A stretch of 64,000 nt of DNA, taken from Nocardioides gansuensis (GTDB taxonomy: Bacteria > Actinomycetota > Actinomycetes > Propionibacteriales > Nocardioidaceae). The position numbers and the translations under genes are program-made. Where the stretch lies: NCBI RefSeq assembly GCF_003076135.1, contig NZ_QDGZ01000010.1, positions 89,275-153,274 of the forward strand. The letters run 5' to 3'. Within the stretch, counting starts at the first letter, position 1. Each line of letters starts with the position of its first letter. The notes beneath the pieces are model-generated. The model searched no databases and was not told the origin of the DNA. It saw only the letters and a list, made by a program, of their open reading frames with translations. Positions 24,187 through 32,557 of the stretch are shown here, piece after piece.

Positions 24187-24615
24187 TCAGGCCCCGGGGG
24201 CAGTGCCGTCGAGCGCCACGCGCACCCGCGCGGCGTACTCCTCCATCTCGCCGGCGGCGTACTTCGTGCGCGGCCAGAAGAAGCCGCGGAGGCCGTCGCC
24301 CTTCGTGCGGGGTACGACGTGGCAGTGCAGGTGGGGCACCGACTGGCTCACGACGTTGTTCACCGCGACGAAGGAGCCCTGCGCGCCGAGCCCGTCCTGC
24401 ATCGCCACCGCGAGGCGCTGGGCCTGGGCGAGGAAGCCGTCGCGCAGCCCGGCCGGGAGGTCGGGCAGCGTGACGACGTGCTCGCGCGGCACGAGCAGGA
24501 CGTGGCCCTTGAAGACGGGCCGCTGGTCGAGGAACGCCACGAAGTCGTCGGTCTCGAGGACCCGCTCCGCCTCGGCCTCCCCCGCCGCGATCGCGCAGAA
24601 GATGCAGCCGGTCAT
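24187..24615 (-). CDS. HIT family protein
   Basis: 142-residue histidine-triad nucleotide-binding protein. The triad is HLHCHVVPR near residue 99-107, and the N-terminus CIFCAIAAGE has the CxxC pair often seen in this group. Expected activity is hydrolysis of AMP- or GMP-linked substrates such as adenosine phosphoramidates or dinucleoside polyphosphates. ATG 24615 is chosen because the HIT fold begins at once; the frame stays open upstream but crosses the divergent sulfatase promoter. 49 bp separate it from the sulfatase start. Confidence 0.92.
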   Translation of the reverse strand: MTGCIFCAIAAGEAEAERVLETDDFVAFLDQRPVFKGHVLLVPREHVVTLPDLPAGLRDGFLAQAQRLAVAMQDGLGAQGSFVAVNNVVSQSVPHLHCHVVPRTKGDGLRGFFWPRTKYAAGEMEEYAARVRVALDGTAPGA

Positions 24616-24651
24616 GGCTCGGAGAGTAGCGGGCCGCCCGTGACCACTGCG

Positions 24652-24657
24652 TACTGT
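24652..24657 (+). promoter_or_regulatory. -10 box (TACTGT) of leaderless sulfatase gene
   Basis: TACTGT ends 7 nt before the GTG at 24665; no Shine-Dalgarno intervenes. Confidence 0.5.
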
Positions 24658-24664
24658 CTTCCCC

Positions 24665-25915
24665 GTGGCCGACAACGTGCTGTGGATCATCACCGATGAC
24701 CAGATGCGCTCGACGCTGCGGACTATGGACCGGACCTGGAGACGGCTGGTCCAGAAGGGTGTGCGGTTCCGTCGCGGGTACGCCGCGATGCCGTGGTGTG
24801 GTCCGGCGCGAGCCTCGATCCTCACCAGCCGCTATCCGCACGACCATGGGTGCAGCACCAATATGACGCATCCGCCGTTCGTGGAGCAGGGTCTCGACCG
24901 GGACACCGTGGCGACCCGGATCCGCGCGGCCGGCTACGACACGGGCTACTTCGGCAAGTACATGAACGGCTTGGGCACGGACTCCGGCTACGTCGCGCCG
25001 GGGTGGGGCCGCTGGGTGGCGACCGTCGGTAACGACGGAAAGGTCAACGTGGACGGCCGCGTCCGCAGGCTCGACTCCCAGCAGGCAGCCGACCGCTTCG
25101 CAGCCGACCGGCTGCGCCGCTTCCTTCGTAGGCACCGGGACACCGGACCCTGGTTCGCCGTCTACGGGCCGTCGATCCCGCACGACCCCTACACGCCGAC
25201 CCCCGAGCACCGGGACGACTTCGACGGCGTGGAGTGGGATCCACCCGCGTTCAACGAGACCGACATGACGGACAAGCCCAGCTGGCTGCGCGAGCTGCCC
25301 CCGCTGGACCGGGCCCGGATGCGCAGGGTCTTCGAAGGCAAGCTGGAGGAGCTCCAGGACCTCGACGACGAGATCGACCGGATCCTCGCCGTGCTCTGGA
25401 GGACCGGCCAGCTGCACCGCACCTGGATCTTCCTGGTCTCCGACAACGGCTACCTGCTCGGAGAGCACCGCCTCTTCCGCAAGGAGCAGCCCTACGAGGA
25501 GTCGGCCGGCATCCCGTTCGTCGTGCGCGGGCCGGGCGTGACGCCGGGCGTGTCCGATGCACTGCTGTCCCAGGTGGACCTGATGCCGACCGCGCTCGAC
25601 ATCGCCGGGCTCGACCCCGACGCCGGTCGGGCGCTCGACGGACGGTCGATGCTGGGGCCACTCCGCACCGGCGACTGGTCGGACTGGCGCAGGCGGCTGC
25701 TCGTCGAGAACACCAACCTCGGTTGGGCGATGCTTCGCGAGGACGACGGGGCGTACGTCGACCATCATGAGCGCGGCGAGTGGGAGCTCTACGACCTCGC
25801 CGCCGACCCGCACCAGCTCGCCAGCCGGCGTGACGCCGACGTGTCGCGGTGGGCGGACCGGCTGGCGCGACTGCGGCAGTCCAACGGCCTCGCGCTCAGG
25901 ACGCTGGAGCGGTAG
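24665..25915 (+). CDS. Sulfatase family protein, CxPxR formylglycine type
   Basis: 416-residue alkaline-phosphatase-superfamily sulfatase. Metal ligands begin with DDQ at residues 11-13; the formylglycine site is C45-G-P-A-R49 within MPWCGPARASILTSR, meeting the CxPxR rule for the formylglycine-generating enzyme although Ala replaces the usual Ser. GYFGKYMNG, YGPSIPHDPYTPT and the late FLVSDNGYLLGEH supply other active-site residues. No signal peptide is present, so it is cytosolic unless exported otherwise. No formylglycine-generating enzyme gene is in the window. Substrate unknown; a phosphonate hydrolase or choline-sulfatase-like activity cannot be excluded. Confidence 0.88.
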   Translation: MADNVLWIITDDQMRSTLRTMDRTWRRLVQKGVRFRRGYAAMPWCGPARASILTSRYPHDHGCSTNMTHPPFVEQGLDRDTVATRIRAAGYDTGYFGKYMNGLGTDSGYVAPGWGRWVATVGNDGKVNVDGRVRRLDSQQAADRFAADRLRRFLRRHRDTGPWFAVYGPSIPHDPYTPTPEHRDDFDGVEWDPPAFNETDMTDKPSWLRELPPLDRARMRRVFEGKLEELQDLDDEIDRILAVLWRTGQLHRTWIFLVSDNGYLLGEHRLFRKEQPYEESAGIPFVVRGPGVTPGVSDALLSQVDLMPTALDIAGLDPDAGRALDGRSMLGPLRTGDWSDWRRRLLVENTNLGWAMLREDDGAYVDHHERGEWELYDLAADPHQLASRRDADVSRWADRLARLRQSNGLALRTLER

Positions 25916-25981
25916 AGCTACCCGATTCCCCCGCGAGCCGGGGCCCGCCGGCGCTACCTTGCTGCCGAGAGGAGGTCCACG

Positions 25982-26767
25982 GTGCATCAGCCCTTGCCGA
26001 CACGCGTGCTGAGCGCGCTCACCACGGGAGCCGACTCCGTGGTCGAGCTCCACGTGGCGCTGCAGGTCAGCCAGGCGGCGGTGCTGGAGGCACTCGAGAC
26101 GCTCATGGCCGCAGGCCTCGTGGTGCGCACCGGAGACGACCCGCTCGCGGGCTACCGGCTCACCCCGGCCGGCAGTGACGGGGCGGGCGGCCGAAGTGCG
26201 CCGGTCACCGTGTTCGGGTCGAACGCCACCTTCTCGTTCACCGTCCAGTCGACGCGCGACGAGCCACAGCCGGACCTGGCACAGCTCGGTGACATGGTGG
26301 GCAAGGCCTGGAAGGCGACCCGCGTGAGTCGCGAGCTCGAGCGTGCCGAGCGGGAGAAGGGGCTGCTCGTGGGCGACGTCGAGCGCGAGTCGGCCCTGTC
26401 GATGCTGGCCCAGGCGTTCGGCGAGGGCCGGCTCGACCAGGCCGAGCACGACCGTCGCCTCGACCTGGCGCTGCACGCCGAGACCCGGGGCGAGCTGGAC
26501 CGGGCCGTCGAGGGGCTCCACCTTCCCACAGCAGCGAGCACCGGGACGCCCGCGCGCAGCGCGATCTGGTTCCTCGTCGCACTCGCCCTGCCGGTGCTGG
26601 TTGTCGGGCTGCTGGTGCTCACCGCCGACGGATTCTCCGCCAGCCAGAAGGCCCTCGCCGGGCTGGCGCTCCTCGGCGTTCCCGCCCTGCTGGCAGCGAC
26701 CTGGCTGGTGACGCGCCCCGAGGAGGATCGGCGCCGCCACTGGCGGGGTCCCCGAAGGAACGGCTGA
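25982..26767 (+). CDS. wHTH-like plus DUF1707 membrane protein
   Basis: 261-residue membrane-associated protein. Residues 1-60 resemble a short winged-helix (LSALTTGADSVVELHVALQV then SQAAVLEALETLMAAGLVVRT). A DUF1707 domain at about 135-175 reads ESALSMLAQAFGEGRLDQAE then HDRRLDLALHAETRGELDRA, the usual SHOCT-like short-helix unit. Two hydrophobic helices follow (SAIWFLVALALPVLVVGLLV and ALAGLALLGVPALLAATWLV) and a basic tail. GTG start preceded by GAGGAGG 7 nt upstream. Such proteins are common in Actinobacteria; function unknown, possibly a membrane-tethered regulator. Confidence 0.8.
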   Translation: MHQPLPTRVLSALTTGADSVVELHVALQVSQAAVLEALETLMAAGLVVRTGDDPLAGYRLTPAGSDGAGGRSAPVTVFGSNATFSFTVQSTRDEPQPDLAQLGDMVGKAWKATRVSRELERAEREKGLLVGDVERESALSMLAQAFGEGRLDQAEHDRRLDLALHAETRGELDRAVEGLHLPTAASTGTPARSAIWFLVALALPVLVVGLLVLTADGFSASQKALAGLALLGVPALLAATWLVTRPEEDRRRHWRGPRRNG

Positions 26768-26859
26768 GCGCCCCAGGAACGGTTAGCGGCTGGCGACGCC
26801 CGCGCAACGTGCAGACCAGCGTCGCGCACGACGCGCATCCCGCACGGCCCAGACTTCGG

Positions 26860-26976
26860 CCCGAGGAGTCGCAACATCGCAGCAGAGGCCCCGTGCTCGT
26901 CGGCCTCGACGCCGCGAGCCGTAGCGAACCGGTCGACCACCTCGCTCAGCGTGGCGTCTTCCGGCAGCTCAGCCAT
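26860..26976 (-). pseudogene. Short coding-like fragment following the PadR remnant
   Basis: From ATG 26976 the minus strand reads MAELPEDATLSEVVDRFATA followed by about 20 more residues with genome-typical codon use, then becomes low-quality and runs into the DUF1707 gene antisense. The start overlaps the end of the PadR remnant by 8 bp, as expected for a coupled partner gene. It looks like the 5' stub of a deleted gene. Confidence 0.4.
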
Positions 26977-27196
26977 GCCGCACCCCTTCCTCGTCCGTCC
27001 GTGACATCGCTACGAGCGACTCGGTCAGGCCCCGCCAGGCGACGAGGTCGTCGCGCAGCATGATCCGGCCCGCAGGCGTCATGGCATGGCCGTGGAGAGG
27101 GCCGCCGGCGAGGGCGCCGAGGACGGCCAGGTCGAGGGCTGCCCTGATCCAGGCGCTCGACCACTGGGTCGCATCGAACTCTCCAGGAGAGGTCTG
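26969..27196 (-). pseudogene. PadR-family regulator remnant with internal deletion
   Basis: The minus strand encodes the N-terminal helix of a PadR regulator (AWIRAALDLAVLGALAGGPL then HGHAM) joined directly to the C-terminal end of its winged helix (TPAGRIMLRDDLVAWRGLTE). In normal PadR proteins about 45-55 residues carrying the recognition helix and wing lie between HGHAM and TPAGR. There is also no in-frame start at the expected place. It sits immediately downstream of tmRNA, a frequent recombination and integration site. Very probably non-functional. Confidence 0.6.
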
Positions 27197-27230
27197 CGCT
27201 GGCTCCCCGGCATGGGGGAGCCCGGAACGT

Positions 27231-27268
27231 ACGGCAGCTCCCGACCGTGGCGGGCCGGGAGCTGCCGT
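27231..27268 (-). terminator. ssrA: Terminator hairpin of tmRNA
   Basis: Perfect 13-bp stem: ACGGCAGCTCCCG at 27231-27243 and CGGGAGCTGCCGT at 27256-27268, 12-nt loop. It begins a few bases past the 3' end of tmRNA on the minus strand. Confidence 0.8.
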
Positions 27269-27274
27269 GAAGAG

Positions 27275-27645
27275 GGGTGGAGCTGGCGGGAATCGAACCC
27301 GCGTCCTCGAGCGCGGAACCAGGTCTTCTCCGGGTGCAGTCTGTGGTTTCGCTTTTCTCGGCCCCGGCGCTCGCACAGACACGTCGCCGACAGGCTCAGT
27401 CAGGAAAGTGTCCCGGTCACCCCTCCTGACAGGGAGTGACCAGCAAGTCTCCTAGATGAGGCCTGGGTCCGGGACGGAGACGGATGCCCGGTCAGACCCT
27501 TCGATCATTGCTCAGGCAACGAGAGCGAAGTCAGTGCGCTTAGCGTTGGCACTTATAGGTTTCCAGCGATCGTTAACGAGATGGCGCTGGCTTCTCGACC
27601 CGCTTCCCCTGGAACTCACGTCCCAAGTCGAAACCGATCAGCCCC
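27275..27645 (-). ncRNA. ssrA: Transfer-messenger RNA (tmRNA)
   Basis: About 370-nt tmRNA. The 5' end GGGGCTGATCGGTTTCGACT pairs through its first 7 bases with CAGCTCC at the 3' end, giving the tRNA-like acceptor stem; the T-arm reads GGTTCGATTCCCGCC. The tag reading frame (minus strand, 27550 down to 27512) encodes ANAKRTDFALVA followed by TGA, a normal actinobacterial degron ending with hydrophobic residues. After the discriminator A the DNA reads CCC, so CCA is not fully encoded and must be completed by tRNA nucleotidyltransferase. SmpB, its protein partner, is encoded 107 bp upstream on the same strand; together they rescue stalled ribosomes. Confidence 0.96.
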
Positions 27646-27752
27646 TCTTGAGTTGTCGACGGCCCGCGGACGAGCCATCCGGGTCAGTCTACGGGTCAAC
27701 CGTGACAGCGTCGCCTTCATTCCCGAGGGAGAACAGCCGGGCGAGCCCGCCC

Positions 27753-28232
27753 TCAGTCGCGCATGCCCTTGAGCCGTCGCTGGACGGCTTGCTCCTTCTC
27801 ACGGTTGGCCTGGCGCTCGGCGATGGCGTGGCGCTTGTCGTAGTGCTTCTTGCCGCGAGCCAGAGCGATCTCGACCTTGGCGCGGCCGTCCTTGAAGTAG
27901 AGCGAGAGCGGGACCAGCGTGTAGCCCTTGTCGCCGATCTTCTTCTCGATCTTGGAGATCTCGGCGCGGTTGAGCAGCAGCTTGCGACGCCGGCGGGCCG
28001 CGTGGTTGGTCCAAGTGCCCTGGGAGTATTCAGGGATGTGTACGCCGTGCAGCCAGACCTCTCCCCCGTCGACCTCGGCGAAGCCGTCGACCAGGGACGC
28101 GCGACCCAGCCGGAGCGACTTCACCTCGGTGCCCATGAGGACCATCCCGGCCTCCCAGGTGTCCTCGATGTGGTAGTCGTGGCGCGCCTTCTTGTTCTGC
28201 GCGATCGGCTTGGTGCCCTGCTCCTTCGGCAT
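27753..28232 (-). CDS. smpB: SsrA-binding protein SmpB
   Basis: 159-residue RNA-binding protein that delivers tmRNA to stalled ribosomes. Conserved parts include QNKKARHDYHIEDTWEAGMV, GTEVKSLRLGRASLVDGFAE, the ARRRRKLLLN segment and the basic C-terminal tail RHAIAERQANREKEQAVQRR that enters the mRNA channel. Length is normal. It lies just upstream of ssrA in the same orientation and downstream of the FtsEX-M23 cluster, the standard actinobacterial order. Confidence 0.97.
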   Translation of the reverse strand: MPKEQGTKPIAQNKKARHDYHIEDTWEAGMVLMGTEVKSLRLGRASLVDGFAEVDGGEVWLHGVHIPEYSQGTWTNHAARRRRKLLLNRAEISKIEKKIGDKGYTLVPLSLYFKDGRAKVEIALARGKKHYDKRHAIAERQANREKEQAVQRRLKGMRD

Positions 28233-28258
28233 CCCGCCATTCTCGCAGGCGGGTCCAG

Positions 28259-28348
28259 CGGGTTTGATCTCGACGGGTCTCGATACGCGCGCTGCCCTCG
28301 CTACTCGCCCTCCGAAATCGCGTCCTCGCGCCTCAACCAGCGACGAGC
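28259..28348 (-). repeat. REP-like intergenic repeat (diverged copy)
   Basis: The space between the M23 gene and smpB holds TCTCGACGGGTCTCGATACG, GCGCGCTGCCCTCGCTACTC and, further on, CTCAACCAGCGACGAGCG. This resembles the degenerate palindromic repeat spread between genes in Nocardioides-like and other actinobacterial genomes (compare GGTCTCGATACG and CTCAACCAGCGA motifs). Only one copy occurs in the window, so family membership is from recall. Confidence 0.45.
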
Positions 28349-28351
28349 GGG

Positions 28352-29608
28352 TCAGAGCCAGTTCTGCGGGTCCACGGCCCTGCCGTTGGCCATCACCGAG
28401 AAGTGCAGGTGGCAGCCAGTGGACCAGCCGGTGTCGCCCGTGTAGCCGATGACCTGGCCGCGCTGGACGGTGGAACCGGTGCCGACCGTGTAGCTGCTGG
28501 CGTGGTTGTAGATGGTCGCGACCCCGGCGCCGGCCAGCGCCCCGTGGTCGATGAGCATGCGGCGGCCGTAGACCGGGCTGTAGTAGGAGGAGATCACCCG
28601 GCCGCTCTCGGCGGCGTGGATGGGGAGCCCGCAGCCACCGCCGAAGTCGGTGCCGTCGTGCAGCCCCCAGTAGCCGTAGATGGGGTGCACCCGGTAGCCG
28701 AACGGCGAGGTGATCTCGCCGTTCACGGGCCAGGCCAGGAGGCCGCCGGTCGGGCCCTTCTGGGACTGGGAGTTGCGCAGCGCCCGCAGTGCTCGCTTGC
28801 GGAGGATCTCCTTGATCCGGGCCTGCTCCCTCTGCAGCTTGCGAAGCTTCTGCAGGTCGGCGGCGCGGGCGGCGCGTGCGTCGGCGCGGGCTGCGGAGAG
28901 CTCGCCCACCAGCGCCAGGACCGAAGCCTTGGCGCTCTCGGCCTCCAGCTCGAGCTGCTGCATGGCCGCCAGGGTGTCCGCGGCGGCCCGTCGCTTGTCG
29001 GCCACCCGGTTGCGGGCGTCCTTCACCTGCTGCTTCTGCACCTCGAGCAGCACCTTCGCGGCGTGGAGGTCGTCGTACTGGCGGGTCTCGGTGCCGACGA
29101 AGACACGGTTGGCCTCGATCCGGGTGGAGAGGTCCTCGGCGCTGCCGGACTCCAGCAGCGAGGAGAAGGCGAGCAGCGCGGGGTCGCCCTCGGTGTAGAT
29201 CTGGGTGATGGTGTCGGCGACCACGTCCTGCTGGGCGACGACGGCGTGGCGACCCGCGAGCAGCTCGGCCTGCGCCTGGTCGAGCTCGGCCTCGGCCTGT
29301 TCGAGCTCGGCCTGCATCCTCTCGTCACGCTCCTGCGCGACCGCGAGCTTGCCGCGGGCGATCGCCAGGTCGGTGCGGGCGTCCTCGAGGTCGTGCCTGG
29401 CGGCGTCGAGGCGGGCCTGGGCCTTCTGGAGCTGCCGGGACGACGAGTGGAGGTCGTCGTGGGCGTGGTCGATCTTCTTCTCGACCTGCTTCTGCTTGTG
29501 CTTGAGGTCGTCAGCCGCGGCGGTCGACGAGACCGAGCCCATCGCCAGCGCAGCGGCGATGGCGGCCGCGGCCAGGCGACGGTGGGCGGTACGGGGGAAG
29601 GAGCGCAC
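28352..29608 (-). CDS. Secreted M23 peptidase with N-terminal coiled coil (EnvC-like)
   Basis: 418-residue exported protein. A signal peptide (RRLAAAAIAAALAMGSVSST) precedes a long coiled coil at about residues 35-255, rich in Q, E, A and R heptads. The C-terminal LytM/M23 domain shows YGYWGLHDGTDFGGGCGLPI, IDHGALAGAGVATIYNHASS and CHLHFSVMANGRAVDPQNWL, supplying the H, D and HxH zinc ligands, so it looks catalytically intact. Lying directly downstream of ftsE-ftsX, it is the likely hydrolase activated by the FtsEX complex during septal peptidoglycan splitting, analogous to EnvC/RipC/PcsB. GTG start. Confidence 0.92.
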   Translation of the reverse strand: MRSFPRTAHRRLAAAAIAAALAMGSVSSTAAADDLKHKQKQVEKKIDHAHDDLHSSSRQLQKAQARLDAARHDLEDARTDLAIARGKLAVAQERDERMQAELEQAEAELDQAQAELLAGRHAVVAQQDVVADTITQIYTEGDPALLAFSSLLESGSAEDLSTRIEANRVFVGTETRQYDDLHAAKVLLEVQKQQVKDARNRVADKRRAAADTLAAMQQLELEAESAKASVLALVGELSAARADARAARAADLQKLRKLQREQARIKEILRKRALRALRNSQSQKGPTGGLLAWPVNGEITSPFGYRVHPIYGYWGLHDGTDFGGGCGLPIHAAESGRVISSYYSPVYGRRMLIDHGALAGAGVATIYNHASSYTVGTGSTVQRGQVIGYTGDTGWSTGCHLHFSVMANGRAVDPQNWL

Positions 29609-29662
29609 CGGGATGCCTTCTGCGTTCGGGGAAGTGAACGCAAGGACGGTAACGCGCCGGGA

Positions 29663-30574
29663 TCAGACTTTGAGGTATTTGCGCGTGAGCACGAGTGTCG
29701 GCAGCACCGTGAGCAACGGACCGAGGACCGCGACGGCTGCCACGGCCACGCCGTACTCCGAGAAGCCGATCCACGGCACGAACTTCAACCGGTCCGTGGC
29801 GCGCTCCATGATCCCGAAGTACATGAACCCCGCGAGGGCACCCGTCGCGAGCACCACGCCGATCAGCGCGGTGACCAGGGCCTCGAGGAGGAAGGGCAGC
29901 GCGATGTAGAGCGTCGAGGCGCCGACCAGGCGCATGATGCCGATCTCCTTGCGGCGCGCGAACGCCGCGAGACGGATGGTGTTGGCCACCAGCAGCAGCG
30001 CCGCGACAACGAGGAAGATCGCCGTGCCGAGGGCCGCCCACTTCATCGTGTTGATGGAGCCGATGATCGGGGCGATGACCGTGCGCATGTCGCCGACCTT
30101 GGAGACACCGTCAAGCCCCTTCACGGCGCTGACGATGCCCTCGTACTTCTCCGGGTCCTTCAGCTCGATGCGCACCGCCTCGGGCATGTCCTCGGCGGTC
30201 GCCGCGGGGTAGGGGCCCTCGAAGCGCTCCGCGCCGTAGAGCTCCTTGACCTTCTCGAACGCCTCCTCCTTGGAGATGAGGAAGTGGTCCGCGACCTCGG
30301 GGTTGTCCTCGACGACCTGGAGGACCGCCGTGCGCTGGGCCTCGGTCACCTCACCGGTGCAGGCCGGGTTGCTGTCGCGCTCGGTGCACAGGTAGACGGT
30401 GATCTGGAGCTGGCTGCCCCAGTGGTCCGCGGCCTTGGTGGCCTGCTGGTTGAGCAGGATGCCGAGGCCGACGAGGGTGAGCGAGACGAAGAGCGTGAGG
30501 ATCACCGCGAGGTGCATCGAGAGGTTGCGGCGCAGGCCCTGGCCCAGCTCGGAGAAGACGTAGCGAAGCTGCAT
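29663..30574 (-). CDS. ftsX: Cell division protein FtsX
   Basis: 303-residue permease-like subunit of FtsEX. An N-terminal helix (HLAVILTLFVSLTLVGLGIL), an extracellular domain of about 150 residues containing a cysteine pair (YLCTERDSNPACTG), then three helices, including AALGTAIFLVVAALLLVANT, form the standard four-helix FtsX topology. The motif IRLAAFARRKEIGIMRLVGA after helix 2 contacts FtsE. It starts 38 bp after ftsE and 54 bp before the M23 gene. Length and cysteines match actinobacterial FtsX. Confidence 0.96.
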   Translation of the reverse strand: MQLRYVFSELGQGLRRNLSMHLAVILTLFVSLTLVGLGILLNQQATKAADHWGSQLQITVYLCTERDSNPACTGEVTEAQRTAVLQVVEDNPEVADHFLISKEEAFEKVKELYGAERFEGPYPAATAEDMPEAVRIELKDPEKYEGIVSAVKGLDGVSKVGDMRTVIAPIIGSINTMKWAALGTAIFLVVAALLLVANTIRLAAFARRKEIGIMRLVGASTLYIALPFLLEALVTALIGVVLATGALAGFMYFGIMERATDRLKFVPWIGFSEYGVAVAAVAVLGPLLTVLPTLVLTRKYLKV

Positions 30575-30612
30575 GAGAGGTCAGTTGCTCCTGGTGGAGT
30601 TGCGGGGGCGTT

Positions 30613-31302
<690 letters not shown>

Positions 31303-31318
31303 GGCGTCGAGGTTACGC

Positions 31319-31342
31319 GGTCGCCCCAGTCACTGGGGACCC
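31319..31342 (-). terminator. Possible terminator between prfB and ftsE
   Basis: CCCCAG at 31324-31329 pairs with CTGGGG at 31333-31338 across a 3-nt loop, extended by partial G:C pairing outside. It lies 14 nt after the prfB stop. The stem is short, so read-through to ftsE is likely. Confidence 0.35.
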
Positions 31343-31355
31343 GCGCCCCGACGTC

Positions 31356-32471
31356 TCAGGCGCTGGCCTTCTCGGCGCCCCGGCGCCAGCGGATGCCGGC
31401 CTCCAGGAATCCGTCGAGCTCGCCGTCGAACACCGCCGCGGGGTTGCCGCTCTCGTAGCCGGTGCGGAGGTCCTTGACGATCTGGTAGGGGTTCAGCACG
31501 TAGTTGCGCATCTGGTCGCCCCAGCTGGCCTGGACGTCGCCCTTGAGCTCGTCGAGGTGCGCCTTCTCCTCGGCCTTCTTCAGGGCCAGCAGCTTGGCCT
31601 TGAGGACGACCATCGCGCTGGCCTTGTTCTGCAGCTGCGACTTCTCGTTCTGGCAGGAGACGACCACGCCGGTCGGGATGTGGGTCAGCCGCACGGCGGA
31701 GTCGGTGGTGTTGACCGACTGGCCGCCGGGGCCGCCGGAGCGGTAGACGTCGACGCGGATCTCCTCGTCGGGGATGTCGATCTCGTCCGTCTGCTCGAGC
31801 ACCGGCACGACCTCGACGGCGGCGAAGCTGGTCTGGCGGCGGCCCTGGTTGTCGAAGGGGCTGATCCGCACCAGCCGGTGGGTGCCGGCCTCGACGCTCA
31901 GCGTGCCGTAGGCATAGGGCGCGTGGATGGCGAAGGTGGCGGACTTGAGGCCCGCCTCCTCGGCGTACGAGGTGTCGAAGACCTCGACGGGGTACTTGTG
32001 CTGCTCGGCCCAGCGCAGGTACATCCGCATCAGCATCTCGGCGAAGTCCGCCGCGTCGACGCCGCCGGCACCGGAGCGGATGGTCACCAGCGCCTCGCGG
32101 GCGTCGTACTCACCGGAGAGCAGCGTGCGGATCTCGAGGCTCTCGACGGCCTTCTTGATGCGGCCGAGCTCGACCTCGGACTCGGCGAGCGTGTCGGCGT
32201 CGCCCTCGTCCTGGGCCATCTCGACCATCAGTCCGAGGTCCTCGATGCGGGTGTCCAGCTCGGTGAAGCGGTCGAGCTCGCCCTGGAGCATCGAGAGGCG
32301 GCCGGTGACGCGGGTGGCGTTCGCCTGGTCGTCCCAGAGGTCGGGCGCGGCGACCTGCTCGCCGAGGTCGGCGATCTCCCGGCGCATCGCGTCCAGGTCG
32401 AGGACCTGGCCGATGGTCTTCATGGTCGCCTGGAGCTGCTTGATCTCAACGTCGAAGTCGGTGGCTGCCAC
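31356..32471 (-). CDS. prfB: Peptide chain release factor 2
   Basis: 371-residue RF2. The catalytic GGQ is in YRSGGPGGQSVNTTDSAVRL; the stop-codon recognition tripeptide SPF is in RLVRISPFDNQGRR, which identifies RF2 rather than RF1. The frame is continuous, so there is no in-gene programmed frameshift of the enterobacterial type. The GTG at 32471 is preferred (VAATDFDVEIKQLQATMKTI) because it gives the usual RF2 N-terminus and length; the frame is open upstream into the neighbouring terminator. First gene of the prfB-ftsE-ftsX-M23 cluster. Confidence 0.96.
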   Translation of the reverse strand: MAATDFDVEIKQLQATMKTIGQVLDLDAMRREIADLGEQVAAPDLWDDQANATRVTGRLSMLQGELDRFTELDTRIEDLGLMVEMAQDEGDADTLAESEVELGRIKKAVESLEIRTLLSGEYDAREALVTIRSGAGGVDAADFAEMLMRMYLRWAEQHKYPVEVFDTSYAEEAGLKSATFAIHAPYAYGTLSVEAGTHRLVRISPFDNQGRRQTSFAAVEVVPVLEQTDEIDIPDEEIRVDVYRSGGPGGQSVNTTDSAVRLTHIPTGVVVSCQNEKSQLQNKASAMVVLKAKLLALKKAEEKAHLDELKGDVQASWGDQMRNYVLNPYQIVKDLRTGYESGNPAAVFDGELDGFLEAGIRWRRGAEKASA

Positions 32472-32496
32472 AAGGAGCAAGACTACGGGGCGCGGT

Positions 32497-32530
32497 CCGG
32501 ATCCGCCCGATCGGCGTCGGGCGGATCCGG
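32497..32530 (-). terminator. Strong intrinsic terminator of the secreted-protein gene
   Basis: Perfect 14-bp stem CCGGATCCGCCCGA (32497-32510) and TCGGGCGGATCCGG (32517-32530) with loop TCGGCG. It lies 27 nt beyond the stop of the minus-strand gene ending at 32558 and 25 bp upstream of the prfB start. Confidence 0.85.
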
Positions 32531-32557
32531 GACCGGCCACGCTCCCGCGAGCTCAGG

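Noticed and set aside
31356..32540. Possible programmed frameshift in prfB
   Set aside because: The RF2 frame is continuous from the GTG at 32471 with full homology, so no frameshift is needed.
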